DNA from: Syntrophomonadaceae bacterium | Lineage (GTDB): Bacteria > Bacillota > Dethiobacteria > DTU022 | Direction of reading: 5' to 3' | Assembly: GCA_007136055.1 (NCBI GenBank) | Contig: SLHT01000073.1 | Span: 1 to 9,664 of the forward strand | DNA length: 9,664 bases | Shown here: piece after piece, positions 1 through 6,429 of the stretch | Layout of the letters: the number at the start of each line of letters is the position of its first letter | How positions within the stretch are numbered: position 1 is the stretch's first letter | Made by a program: the position numbers and the translations under genes | The notes under the pieces: model-generated | What the model was told of the DNA's origin: nothing | Database searches by the model: none | Seen by the model: the letters and a program-made list of their open reading frames with translations, nothing else

Positions 1-93
1 CATATGGGGTATCAAAAATAATGATTCGGGAACTAATACAAACAGGATTGCTTTATTTTACAAGTGACATTATTGTGCCTGCGGTTTAATGGT

Positions 94-122
94 TTGACGA
101 AAACTTGCTGACCCCTTATCAC
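94..122 (+). promoter_or_regulatory. weak candidate sigma-70 promoter upstream of the HepT-like gene
   Basis: TTGACG at 94-99 matches the -35 consensus at five of six positions. After a 17-nt spacer comes TATCAC at 117-122, a poor -10 (four of six). It is the only reasonably spaced pair I see ahead of the HepT-like gene. The remaining sequence of 1-250 shows no recognisable gene end. A 7-bp inverted repeat, CCGGGCA at 174-180 and TGCCCGG at 194-200 with a 13-nt loop, lies between this site and the gene and could act in the leader. Both calls are tentative. Confidence 0.25.
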
Positions 123-256
123 CCCGCAATTACCACCTGCATAAAAGCTAAGGGAAAAAATAAAAAAACAATCCCGGGCAGATTATGATACCATGCCCGG
201 TCAACAATGGGCTTCTATATGGTGAAGGAAAAAGTTTTTTCTGCAGGGAGATGCAA

Positions 257-766
257 ATGTTAGACATTAATAGGTACCGGCACAAAACACCAGGTCCATC
301 AAAACGAAGTCTTGAGAAGACATGCCTGGTTATCAACAACAATCTTGCAGAGATGAAGTTAATAGTAGACAGAATATCTCGCGATAAGGAATGCCTGTCT
401 GACGCTGATAAACACCGGCTGCTCTATTATGGCAGTTACCTCTATGATTTCTATCTGCTGACTGAAGAAAATCTCCTGCTTATTGCCAGGATTTCTGACA
501 AGTGGGTTCCCGGCAGCCTGGACTGGCGAACACGCCTGATCAATCTTATGCAGAGCCCCGTCCCGGATAAAAGGCCCCCCGTTTTATCAACACAAACTGC
601 TTCTTTACTGGCCGACTATCTTGGCCTGTTTCTCAACTATCATCATCAGTGCTCAACACTTTCTGCTCCCAGGATTATAAAGATGATCGATAAACTCGAT
701 CATCTTTATAACCAGCTAGAAAAAGAACTAACCTTTATAACCGAAGTGTTAACAAAGATCCGCTAG
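257..766 (+). CDS. HepT-like (HEPN-type) domain protein, orphan and probably catalytically degenerate
   Basis: This 169-residue, mostly helical protein resembles the HepT-like family (toxin halves of HepT/MNT toxin-antitoxin pairs; HepT proteins are HEPN-fold ribonucleases or AMPylation targets). The match rests on the family pattern: a helix with YDFY near residues 63-66, a DWRTRLINLM segment at 89-98, then PVPDKRPPVLS at 101-111 leading into a helix where active members carry an R-x4-6-H motif. Here that segment (about 122-132) reads LGLFLNYHHQC: a His remains, but the Arg and the Tyr after the motif are missing, so nuclease activity is doubtful. I chose ATG 257 because GGGAG at 246-250 sits 6 nt upstream; an upstream in-frame ATG at 185 has no ribosome site and would add 24 unlikely residues. 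The usual MNT partner gene is not adjacent; the next gene is a phosphatase. Family assignment is by remembered pattern, not by search. Confidence 0.68.
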   Translation: MLDINRYRHKTPGPSKRSLEKTCLVINNNLAEMKLIVDRISRDKECLSDADKHRLLYYGSYLYDFYLLTEENLLLIARISDKWVPGSLDWRTRLINLMQSPVPDKRPPVLSTQTASLLADYLGLFLNYHHQCSTLSAPRIIKMIDKLDHLYNQLEKELTFITEVLTKIR

Positions 767-773
767 AAACAAA

Positions 774-871
774 ACAATGCAGTTAGAAGACGGTGTTGTT
801 CCTACATTGTGAAAATAGAGGTATTTACAATTTGGGTGAAAATATTTAATCCTGTAAGACATATTTTCACC
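774..871 (+). repeat. inverted-repeat cluster with three GTGAAAATA elements
   Basis: The 187-nt gap between the HepT-like gene and the phosphatase gene carries two inverted repeats. ACAATG at 774-779 pairs with CATTGT at 805-810. GGTGAAAATAT at 835-845 pairs perfectly over 11 bp with ATATTTTCACC at 861-871, with a 15-nt loop. The 9-mer GTGAAAATA occurs directly at 809-817 and 836-844 and inverted at 862-870. No T tract follows the second hairpin on the plus strand, so it is a poor intrinsic terminator. An operator for a dimeric regulator just upstream of the phosphatase promoter fits better, but this is inference. Confidence 0.5.
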
Positions 872-901
872 GCCCTTTAGAAAAACCACCAGGCTGTTTT
901 A

Positions 902-910
902 TGTTAGAAT
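902..910 (+). promoter_or_regulatory. candidate extended -10 element for the phosphatase gene
   Basis: TGTTAGAAT at 902-910 fits the extended -10 pattern TGn-TAtAAT with one mismatch in the hexamer. No good -35 lies 16-18 nt upstream, as is often the case for extended -10 promoters. It is 44 nt ahead of the ATG and 31 nt after the 835-871 palindrome, so a protein bound there could touch RNA polymerase. Confidence 0.3.
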
Positions 911-953
911 AAATCTGCCTTGAATTAATCCACCCGGAGAAAGCAGTTGATAT

Positions 954-1739
954 ATGATGAGTTCTATTTCTGATCTGCATCTTCAAGTAGCGAAGGAAGC
1001 AGCTCGCCACGCCGGAAGCTTAATCATGGAGCTTCAGGGACGAGCGTCCATCTCTGAAAAAGCTATAAACAACCTGGTTACGGAAGCCGACCTGGAAGCG
1101 CAGGAAAAGATTATAAAGATGATTCGGGAACACTTTCCGGAGCACGACATCATTGCAGAAGAACAGGATTTATCTACCAGTAGAAGCGCCACTGAGCTAT
1201 GGATAATCGACCCCTTAGACGGAACTAATAACTTTGCCCATACAATTCCCCACTTCTGCATATCGATTGCCTATGCCCGTTCAGGCCAGGTTGCAACGGG
1301 AGCCGTTTTTGACCCGGTACGAGGTGAAATGTTTACCGCAGTAGAGGGCAAAGGAGCTTTTCTGAACGGAGTGCCAATCAGCGTCTCCAAAGCACCTTTC
1401 CTGCGAGAAGCAATTGTCGCTACCGGATTCTACTATGATCGGGGCGCGGTCATGCGTAGAACGCTAAATAGCATTGAAAAACTTTTTGAAGCTAATATCC
1501 ATGGTATTCGCCGATTCGGCAGCGCAGCTCTTGATTTATGCTGGGTTGCCTGCGGTCGCTTTGATGCCTATTTCGAATACAAGCTCTCAACTTGGGACTT
1601 TGCAGCAGGCATGCTTATTCTTAAGGAAGCGGGAGGGCACTGCACCGACCAGAAAGGCGGCCGGCTTGATTTAGAAAGTACAGGGATAGCCGCTTCAAAT
1701 GGCAAGTTCCACAACCAATTTTTAAATATAGTCGGCTAA
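954..1739 (+). CDS. suhB: inositol-monophosphatase family phosphatase
   Basis: A cytosolic, Mg-dependent sugar/inositol phosphate phosphatase of the IMPase (SuhB) family, 261 residues, the usual full length. The metal-binding signature is complete: E69-E70 in IIAEEQ (equivalent to GEES), DPLDGTNNF starting at D86 with D89 and T91, and WDFAAG at 214-219 with D215. The segment RRFGSAALDLCWVACGR (186-202) and the EAGG turn after WDFAAG are also typical. Members hydrolyse myo-inositol 1-phosphate, and some act on fructose 1,6-bisphosphate or PAP, so the substrate is not fixed by sequence. GGAG at 936-939 lies 14 nt before ATG 954, an unusually long gap; a second ATG follows directly at 957. The gene stands alone, flanked by toxin-antitoxin-like pieces. 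The symbol reflects family naming, not a proven orthologue. Confidence 0.9.
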   Translation: MMSSISDLHLQVAKEAARHAGSLIMELQGRASISEKAINNLVTEADLEAQEKIIKMIREHFPEHDIIAEEQDLSTSRSATELWIIDPLDGTNNFAHTIPHFCISIAYARSGQVATGAVFDPVRGEMFTAVEGKGAFLNGVPISVSKAPFLREAIVATGFYYDRGAVMRRTLNSIEKLFEANIHGIRRFGSAALDLCWVACGRFDAYFEYKLSTWDFAAGMLILKEAGGHCTDQKGGRLDLESTGIAASNGKFHNQFLNIVG

Positions 1740-1758
1740 AACGGCAGCGGCAGCCGCC
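1738..1758 (-). terminator. weak intrinsic terminator candidate downstream of the nucleotidyltransferase remnant
   Basis: Read on the minus strand, GGCGGC (1758-1753) and GCTGCC (1748-1743) form a 6-bp stem with one G-U pair and a four-base loop, followed by GTTTT. On the plus strand the G-U becomes an A-C mismatch and no T tract follows, so the structure favours minus-strand transcription, about 40 nt after the remnant's stop. The T tract is only four bases long, so the call is weak. Confidence 0.33.
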
Positions 1759-1799
1759 AAATAACTTCAAACAGCTCTGATAAAAACCAATATATAATA

Positions 1800-2157
1800 T
1801 TATGTGATCCCTTCGGCAAAATATTCGAGATCCTGGAGCAGCAGGATGAAATGAAACACCTGATCGGTCACAATGATACATAATAGGACGCTGCCGCGGG
1901 TAATAACCCGGAACAGGAAAACCCCGTTTTGCAGATGATCTCGAAATCATTCCCACGGCACTGGAGTCGAATCTCACCGGCCAAACCGCGGCATCTTTCC
2001 ACTACCTCCGGTCCCTGCATTGACCATGTCATTGCCAACTACCCCTTATTTTACGGTAATCGCACACTACGGCGTGAGCATAAATCAGCTTTATGTCAGG
2101 ATATTTTTCAGGCAGGCAGTAATAAATTGTCTTTTTCATTTTCTCTCTCTTGGACAT
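1800..2157 (-). pseudogene. probable frameshifted remnant of a MNT-type nucleotidyltransferase (HepT antitoxin class)
   Basis: Three consecutive short minus-strand frames read like one protein of about 119 codons broken by two frameshifts. Segment 1 (2157-2029) includes MKKTIYYCLPEKYPDIKLIY and RKIRGSWQ, resembling the MNT start where KxPDVKLxYLFGS..ARG..GSDxD is expected. Segment 2 (2032-1868) overlaps it by ATGA and includes GEIRLQCRGNDFEIICK. Segment 3 (open 1946-1800) gives FRVITRGSVLLC and VFHFILLLQDLEYF, close to the MNT C-terminal pattern FxVLRRGxxLYxRD...FEaRvLxEYxDF. The catalytic GS is replaced by AV, and the DxD falls at the first frameshift. A start at ATG 2139 behind AGAGAG is also possible. 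Alternatives are two genuine small translationally coupled ORFs, or chance. The identification is from remembered family patterns. Confidence 0.45.
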
Positions 2158-2163
2158 AGTGTT

Positions 2164-2206
2164 AAATAAAAATTTAATACACCTCTTTAAGGGTATTTAA
2201 CAAGAG
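2164..2206 (-). terminator. AT-rich terminator candidate after the amidase gene
   Basis: On the minus strand CTCT, a TG bulge and TTAA pair with TTAA and AGAG around the loop ATACCC (2206-2183), an 8-bp stem with a two-base bulge. A T-rich run (AAATTTTTATTT on the minus strand, 2173-2162) starts about 9 nt further on, later than ideal. A second small repeat, TTAGG/CCTAA, lies nearer the amidase stop at about 2222-2240. The interval from 2158 to 2267 holds nothing else I can identify. Confidence 0.35.
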
Positions 2207-2267
2207 CCCCCTTTATTGACTTTAGGACCTATTGACCTAACAGTCTTCCCCTGCGACCTTTATTCCT

Positions 2268-4493
2268 CTAATCGAAGGAAAGGAAATACTCTTTTATGCC
2301 TTCCTTCATCGCTCTGGCAAACTCTTTCTGTCCCCTGGGGTGCAAAATATACCAGTTGTCTTCGGGGTGCATCATGTAACCGGCTTCAACTAAAACACAG
2401 GGAAATTGAGTATGTCTGGTTACGGCAATATTTCTCCTCCAGGTACTCATCGCCGGCAAGCCCATTTCTCCGGCCACCGTGTCCAGCATAATGTCCGCCA
2501 ATTTTTTATTGTGATCATAATTGTAAAGGACCATTATGCCGTGCAAATTTACCGCATCGGCACCTGCCGCGTGCGCATTAGCGTGAACACTTATAAAAAA
2601 ATCCGTATTATTTGTATGTTCTGCTCCAGGGCGATCGTAGAGTTCCACCTCTGTATCTTCAGTACGGGTCATGATCACATTAGCGCCCTCTTCTGTTAAT
2701 AAATCCCTGAGGTAGTAGCTCATTTGCAGGACTACATCTTTTTCATGAAGATCACCAGGTCCGGGCGCTCCCGGATCTTCTCCTCCATGGCCGGGATCGA
2801 CAACTATAGTTTTGCCCTCGAGAGGATTGTGTCTGCTTATTAGCGGCGGTTTGCAAAGATCAAGCACCAGGTCAGTGCCTACCCATACAGGGTTATACCC
2901 GGTAAAATCTTCATCGAGTTCAACATTCAAAACCAGAGCGTCAGATTCTGCGGACATGGGTTCCAGGGTTAGATCTTTTACCGAACCATACTTCTCCGGT
3001 TTAGCCAGGCCTTCAACTTTTTCTATTCCGTACATTTTAACCTCAATTTTGTTTGTACTGCTATCGATAAGAAAGGGAAACCTTTCAGTGGCATTCAGGC
3101 GGAGGCTTACTTTTTCACCGGTTTCTGTTATTTTTATATCGTATAAGGATGCTTTAAGAGAATCTTTACCTTCTAATACCCGGACTGCCTCTTTGTGAAG
3201 CAGATAGGTCTCATTTCCTTCCAGCTTGACCCGGTAATAATCGCCGGAAGCTCCAACAGCTTCAAAACGAGTCCCTTCAGTTAAATAACCGGCAACATTA
3301 TCAGGATAACCGGTACCACCACGGGTGCTGGCATAAAGCTGATAATAATCGTCGCGTATAATTCTAAACCATCCCCGGTATTTAAGCTCATGTTGTTCCC
3401 TGACTTCTACAGTTTTATAGGGAGTATCGGAGAAAAAGACCACTTTCCCAGGCAACTCCCGGCTCACCTGTTCTTCGCATTTTACTAAAGTTACTGTAAT
3501 GGGCATTGTATCGGATAAACCGGAATCCGGCGCATCGTGCTCGCCTACTGTATATATAGCGGTATAAATGCCACCTCTTCCCGGGGGTCCATTGGGGTAT
3601 TCTAATTCTGTCATTGCAATATAGCTGCCTATGCCAATTTTATAATGTGCTGTAGCTCCGGGACTTCCCCTGGCTAATATCCTCAAGGTGTCGCCCGGAT
3701 TTAAAATCTGGTCCTGGCCAGGTATTAAATGAGAAGAATGCAGTTCTAAAGGTTCCCCAGACATGGTCTGCAGGCCTTCGGGATAAATCACCGCTCTTTC
3801 AACTGTGGTAGTTTTTACTCCCTCAATGGCTTCCACTTTTATAGTAAACTCTTCGCCACGGGGAATATCAACCATGGTAAGAAAGTTTCCTGACCTCCTG
3901 TTTAACATTTCTACAGGCTTTCCATTTACCAATACATCAATTCGCGAATAAGACCGGGTTGTACCGAATACAAATAATGAATCCGCATAATAATTTATCT
4001 GTGCCTCAGGCGGGTAAGCAACATGTAATAACGGCCCCTCTTGATCGTTTTCTTTTTCCGGATCAAAGGTTTGCGGTATGGAAATAACAAGTTCTCTCGC
4101 TTCTTCATTCCAATCCACAAAAACGCCCAAAGCATCCGCTGTTGGCCTGACCGGCATATAAACTATATCGTCTATTCTTTTTACCGGGACCTTTAGTTTT
4201 ACAGGCTCACCGTCAACTGTTATTTCAGTACTGTCAACAGGAAGATCTATTCGGAATTCTCCGAGCATTCCGGAGAACACCTTGTTTTGACTATCCCATT
4301 TTGTATCAACCCCAAATTCTTCAAAAAATAGCTTCGCCGGAACAAGTAATACTTCTTCCTCAATTAATACTGGAGCTTCCAGTTCAATCTGCCTTTCGTT
4401 AATTACCAGCTCAATCTCTTTTTCAAAGTAGAAAACAAAAAACACAAAACCGGATATTGATATTATCAAGATGGCCAGCGCTATTTTTTTCAA
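2268..4493 (-). CDS. secreted/anchored N-acetylmuramoyl-L-alanine amidase (Amidase_3) with copper-amine-oxidase-like, SH3-like and AMIN domains
   Basis: A zinc-dependent peptidoglycan amidase, 741 residues, cutting the bond between MurNAc and L-Ala. An uncleaved-looking N-terminal membrane segment (about 3-23) is followed by a copper-amine-oxidase N-domain-like region (about 27-141, with the VPVRPTADALG-type repeat in YMPVRPTADALG), two beta-rich regions of unknown class (about 155-345), an SH3-like part (about 390-440), an AMIN-like domain (about 445-548) and the C-terminal catalytic domain (560-741). Zinc ligands are visible: H569 in VVDPGHGGEDPGA, E584 in HEKD and H637 in SVHAN; catalytic E703 is in VLVEAGYM. 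The stop is TAG. The start is TTG at 4493: no in-frame ATG occurs before residue 76, and only this start includes the membrane segment. It acts outside the membrane in wall remodelling, division or sporulation; which one is not decided here. The NCS2 gene upstream on the same strand is 102 nt away. Confidence 0.93.
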   Translation of the reverse strand: MKKIALAILIISISGFVFFVFYFEKEIELVINERQIELEAPVLIEEEVLLVPAKLFFEEFGVDTKWDSQNKVFSGMLGEFRIDLPVDSTEITVDGEPVKLKVPVKRIDDIVYMPVRPTADALGVFVDWNEEARELVISIPQTFDPEKENDQEGPLLHVAYPPEAQINYYADSLFVFGTTRSYSRIDVLVNGKPVEMLNRRSGNFLTMVDIPRGEEFTIKVEAIEGVKTTTVERAVIYPEGLQTMSGEPLELHSSHLIPGQDQILNPGDTLRILARGSPGATAHYKIGIGSYIAMTELEYPNGPPGRGGIYTAIYTVGEHDAPDSGLSDTMPITVTLVKCEEQVSRELPGKVVFFSDTPYKTVEVREQHELKYRGWFRIIRDDYYQLYASTRGGTGYPDNVAGYLTEGTRFEAVGASGDYYRVKLEGNETYLLHKEAVRVLEGKDSLKASLYDIKITETGEKVSLRLNATERFPFLIDSSTNKIEVKMYGIEKVEGLAKPEKYGSVKDLTLEPMSAESDALVLNVELDEDFTGYNPVWVGTDLVLDLCKPPLISRHNPLEGKTIVVDPGHGGEDPGAPGPGDLHEKDVVLQMSYYLRDLLTEEGANVIMTRTEDTEVELYDRPGAEHTNNTDFFISVHANAHAAGADAVNLHGIMVLYNYDHNKKLADIMLDTVAGEMGLPAMSTWRRNIAVTRHTQFPCVLVEAGYMMHPEDNWYILHPRGQKEFARAMKEGIKEYFLSFD

Positions 4494-4507
4494 CTCTATC
4501 TACCCCC
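4491..4507 (-). promoter_or_regulatory. ribosome binding site and TTG start of the amidase
   Basis: On the minus strand GGGGG (4507-4503) lies 9 nt ahead of TTG (4493-4491). This sub-optimal site paired with a rare start suggests modest translation. A 10-bp perfect palindrome AGGATATCCT at 4547-4556 lies in the leader. No convincing promoter is visible in 4494-4595, so read-through from the permease is possible. Confidence 0.55.
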
Positions 4508-4595
4508 GGTTAAATTAAAATCCCGTTAATGAGACAATCTAAAGATAGGATATCCTGCTGTTCAGGCAAATAACTACAAAACAAATTAAACCGAA

Positions 4596-5933
4596 TTACC
4601 GGCGAGGCAAAATAACATGCTCCATAAGAATGCAAATAATTATTCCTACAATCAAGGCGTTGCCAAAGATATAGCGGGCCATACCGGGAAGACCAATTAA
4701 TGCGGCTTCCGGCAGTGAGGCTATACCAGCCCCGGTAAGAACGGCCAGGCCGATCACAAAAGAATCGCGCTGATCTAAGTTCATTTTTTTCAGCTGCTGC
4801 AATCCGACAATTAAGATCTGGGTAAAAGCAGCCAGTAAAACAGCGTAGCCTACCGGTAAGGGTATGCGAGCTATAAATGCCCCTACCTGCGGGAAAAATC
4901 CCGTAGCGATAATGAGCAGGCAAAAAAAGAAAAAGGGTTTGCGAGAAGCCACACCCGACATTTTAACTAAACCGGTCGAAGCAGCAAAGGGCACAGTACC
5001 CACAGAAGCTCCAATACCGGCCAACAGGTTGCCAACACCGTTAAAGACAACAGCCCTATCGTAATCCTTTGCTGCCATAGGCCTGTCTGTAGCTTTCGAC
5101 ATAGCTGCGATGCTGGCCAGAAGATTGGTAAGTATAACTACAGATACTAATACTCCTGTGATGGTAACTCCGGATTCCAGGATAGGCCTGCCCCAGGCAA
5201 ATAACTTTGGCAGCTGAAAAATTTTAGCCGCTTCAATCGCTTCTACAGGTTCTCCTACTACCAAAGCATACAGTATCCAACCAACAGCGATACCGAACAG
5301 TACATTAATACTTCTCAACAGGGGTGGGGCTTTCATGGCTACCATAATTACAGTGGCAATAACAATAATGCTGATCACCAGCGGAGCATAATGAAAACCA
5401 TCTTCACTGATGCTTGCCTCGATAATCCCGCCAACAAAAGTTCCGCTTAACTGCAAGCAAAGCAAAATCAGCACACATCCGATAATCGGGGGTGTAAAAA
5501 GTTTCATTACCCGACCGATAATACCGGTTAAGCCGAGTACCACCAGCAGCACACCGCACAATATCATCGCCCCGATCAGTTCAGAACGAAGCAGCTCGAG
5601 TGGTTTCCCTGTGGCGGTAGCTATGCCAGACAGACTGATAATTACGGCCCACCAGGGAGCGGCCGGACCTTCAATAATCGGCAGCCGGTGACCAAAAATA
5701 ACCTGGAGTAACGAACCCAAACCGAGAAAAAAGAAAATTCTCTGGGCATAAGCTGCAGTACCGGCCGGGTCAAGACCCAGGTAAGGGCCTAAAATAACAG
5801 GGATTAGAGCAACATTAGCGATTGCAAAGGCAAACCACTGCAACCCGTAAAGCAATGAACGCCAATTGCCGGGATCGCTGTTCAGAGTCCAGGTTAATAG
5901 TGTTTTATCATGATTTGCTTGACCTTTGTCCAT
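4596..5933 (-). CDS. divergent NCS2-family (nucleobase/ascorbate transporter type) permease
   Basis: A polytopic inner-membrane permease of 445 residues with about 12-14 hydrophobic segments, the usual NCS2 size. Family marks are FGHRLPIIEGPAAPWW (80-95, TM3 region), TPPIIG (147-152), FNGVGNLLAGIGASVGTVPFA (297-317, the loop-TM9/10 region) and the SGVASRK turn (326-332). In UraA and XanQ-type members a Glu in TM8 and a Glu/Gln-Asn pair in TM10 bind the nucleobase. Here the equivalent TM8 position looks like I267 (context VSVVILTN) and the TM10 pair A318-S319 (context FAASTGLV). Substrate is therefore uncertain; purine or pyrimidine is only the family default. Its closest style is the YwdJ-like group annotated as purine/pyrimidine permeases. 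AAGGAG precedes ATG 5933 by 9 nt. It has its own promoter (5968-5997) and stop TAA. Confidence 0.85.
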   Translation of the reverse strand: MDKGQANHDKTLLTWTLNSDPGNWRSLLYGLQWFAFAIANVALIPVILGPYLGLDPAGTAAYAQRIFFFLGLGSLLQVIFGHRLPIIEGPAAPWWAVIISLSGIATATGKPLELLRSELIGAMILCGVLLVVLGLTGIIGRVMKLFTPPIIGCVLILLCLQLSGTFVGGIIEASISEDGFHYAPLVISIIVIATVIMVAMKAPPLLRSINVLFGIAVGWILYALVVGEPVEAIEAAKIFQLPKLFAWGRPILESGVTITGVLVSVVILTNLLASIAAMSKATDRPMAAKDYDRAVVFNGVGNLLAGIGASVGTVPFAASTGLVKMSGVASRKPFFFFCLLIIATGFFPQVGAFIARIPLPVGYAVLLAAFTQILIVGLQQLKKMNLDQRDSFVIGLAVLTGAGIASLPEAALIGLPGMARYIFGNALIVGIIICILMEHVILPRR

Positions 5934-5967
5934 ATTTACTGGCTCCTTGCTGTATGCTTTATAGAAT

Positions 5968-5997
5968 ATTATGTCTTTTTTCGGCTTAAAGTGTCAA
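5968..5997 (-). promoter_or_regulatory. strong sigma-70/SigA promoter of the NCS2 permease
   Basis: On the minus strand a perfect TTGACA (5997-5992), an 18-nt spacer and CATAAT (5973-5968, five of six) predict a start near 5961 and a leader of only about 28 nt. It lies about 70 nt beyond the terminator of the non-coding RNA, so permease transcription looks independent of it. Confidence 0.75.
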
Positions 5998-6068
5998 GAA
6001 AGCATTTATTTGCAGGAGGCAGTATCGGAATATAATGGAAACCTTTAATTTAGTTCTATCTAGATACC

Positions 6069-6097
6069 AAAAAAACAGAGGAGCCAACCCTCTGTTT
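6069..6097 (-). terminator. intrinsic terminator of the non-coding RNA
   Basis: On the minus strand AAACAGAGG (6097-6089) and CCTCTGTTT (6081-6073) form a perfect 9-bp stem with a 7-nt loop, running directly into a T tract (seven T in all at 6075-6069, three of them in the stem). The plus strand has no T tract after the hairpin, so the direction is clear. Confidence 0.88.
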
Positions 6098-6426
6098 GCT
6101 TGTCAATAATTAAACCAGGTTCTAACAGACCTTCAAGTTAACCTTCAGAATCATCATCCCCGACCATCGCCGACTGTTTTCATCATCTCTAAGGACGATT
6201 GCTTTCAGCCTCCGACCGGTTCTTTAGATCCTGCGCTGCTGCTTCCAGCGTTTCCCGGCTCCGTTTCAGTTTTACCCTTCACTTTGCCTTTCCACTGCCT
6301 TCACTTGCAACTGTCCAGTTCTTTTGGATACTTCCGATTTCCGATACAGGCTTACACCTTATTCTTCTTTCGGTTATTTCCCTTCAAGCCGGACCGGGTT
6401 TCCCTTTCAGCCTCTCAGAACCTGGT
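6069..6426 (-). ncRNA. unidentified structured non-coding RNA, about 358 nt, with its own promoter and terminator
   Basis: A purine-rich minus-strand transcript with no convincing reading frame. Its 5' end ACCAGGTTCTGA (6426-6415) pairs with TTAGAACCTGGT (6125-6114): 10 bp perfect, 12 bp with one G-U, enclosing about 290 nt. Internal pairings that can be seen include GGCTT/AAGCC (6390-6386 with 6353-6349), AATCGTC/GATGATT (6200-6194 with 6155-6149, one G-U), CAGTT/AACTG (6313-6309 with 6271-6267) and small hairpins GGGAAACCC and CGCTG/CAGCG. An 11-mer GAGGCTGAAAG is present at 6414-6404 and again at 6212-6202. TGAAGG occurs five times. GNRA-like A-rich loops are frequent. The promoter sits at 6461-6430, so the predicted start coincides with the first base of the closing helix; the terminator follows the 3' arm by 16 nt. 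Landmarks of tmRNA, RNase P RNA, SRP RNA and 6S RNA are absent. A long riboswitch-like leader of the permease is the main alternative. Confidence 0.75.
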
Positions 6427-6429
6427 AGA

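Noticed and set aside
807..830. Rex-type operator (TTGTGAA...TTCACAA) upstream of the phosphatase gene
   Set aside because: TTGTGAAAATA...TATTTACAA spans 24 bp with mismatches instead of the 18-bp Rex spacing.
1950..1985. tRNA-like or cobalamin-riboswitch-like look (GAGTCGAATCTC with CCA on the plus strand; CCGGTGAGATTCGACTCC on the minus strand)
   Set aside because: No matching acceptor stem or anticodon arm can be drawn, the T-loop is one base short, and the B12-riboswitch core (AGGGAA and GCnACTGT blocks) is missing. The minus strand reads better as a decayed gene.
1868..2032. Genuine small coupled gene pair (42 and 54 codons, ATGA overlap)
   Set aside because: Possible, but the third frame continues a protein-like sequence that matches the family better when joined, so a frameshifted remnant is favoured.
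6069..6426. tmRNA, RNase P RNA, SRP RNA or 6S RNA
   Set aside because: I looked for the tmRNA 5' GGATTCGAC-like block, RNase P GAGGAAAGTCC, SRP GGAAGGAAGCAGCC and the 6S long rod with a central bubble; none is present.
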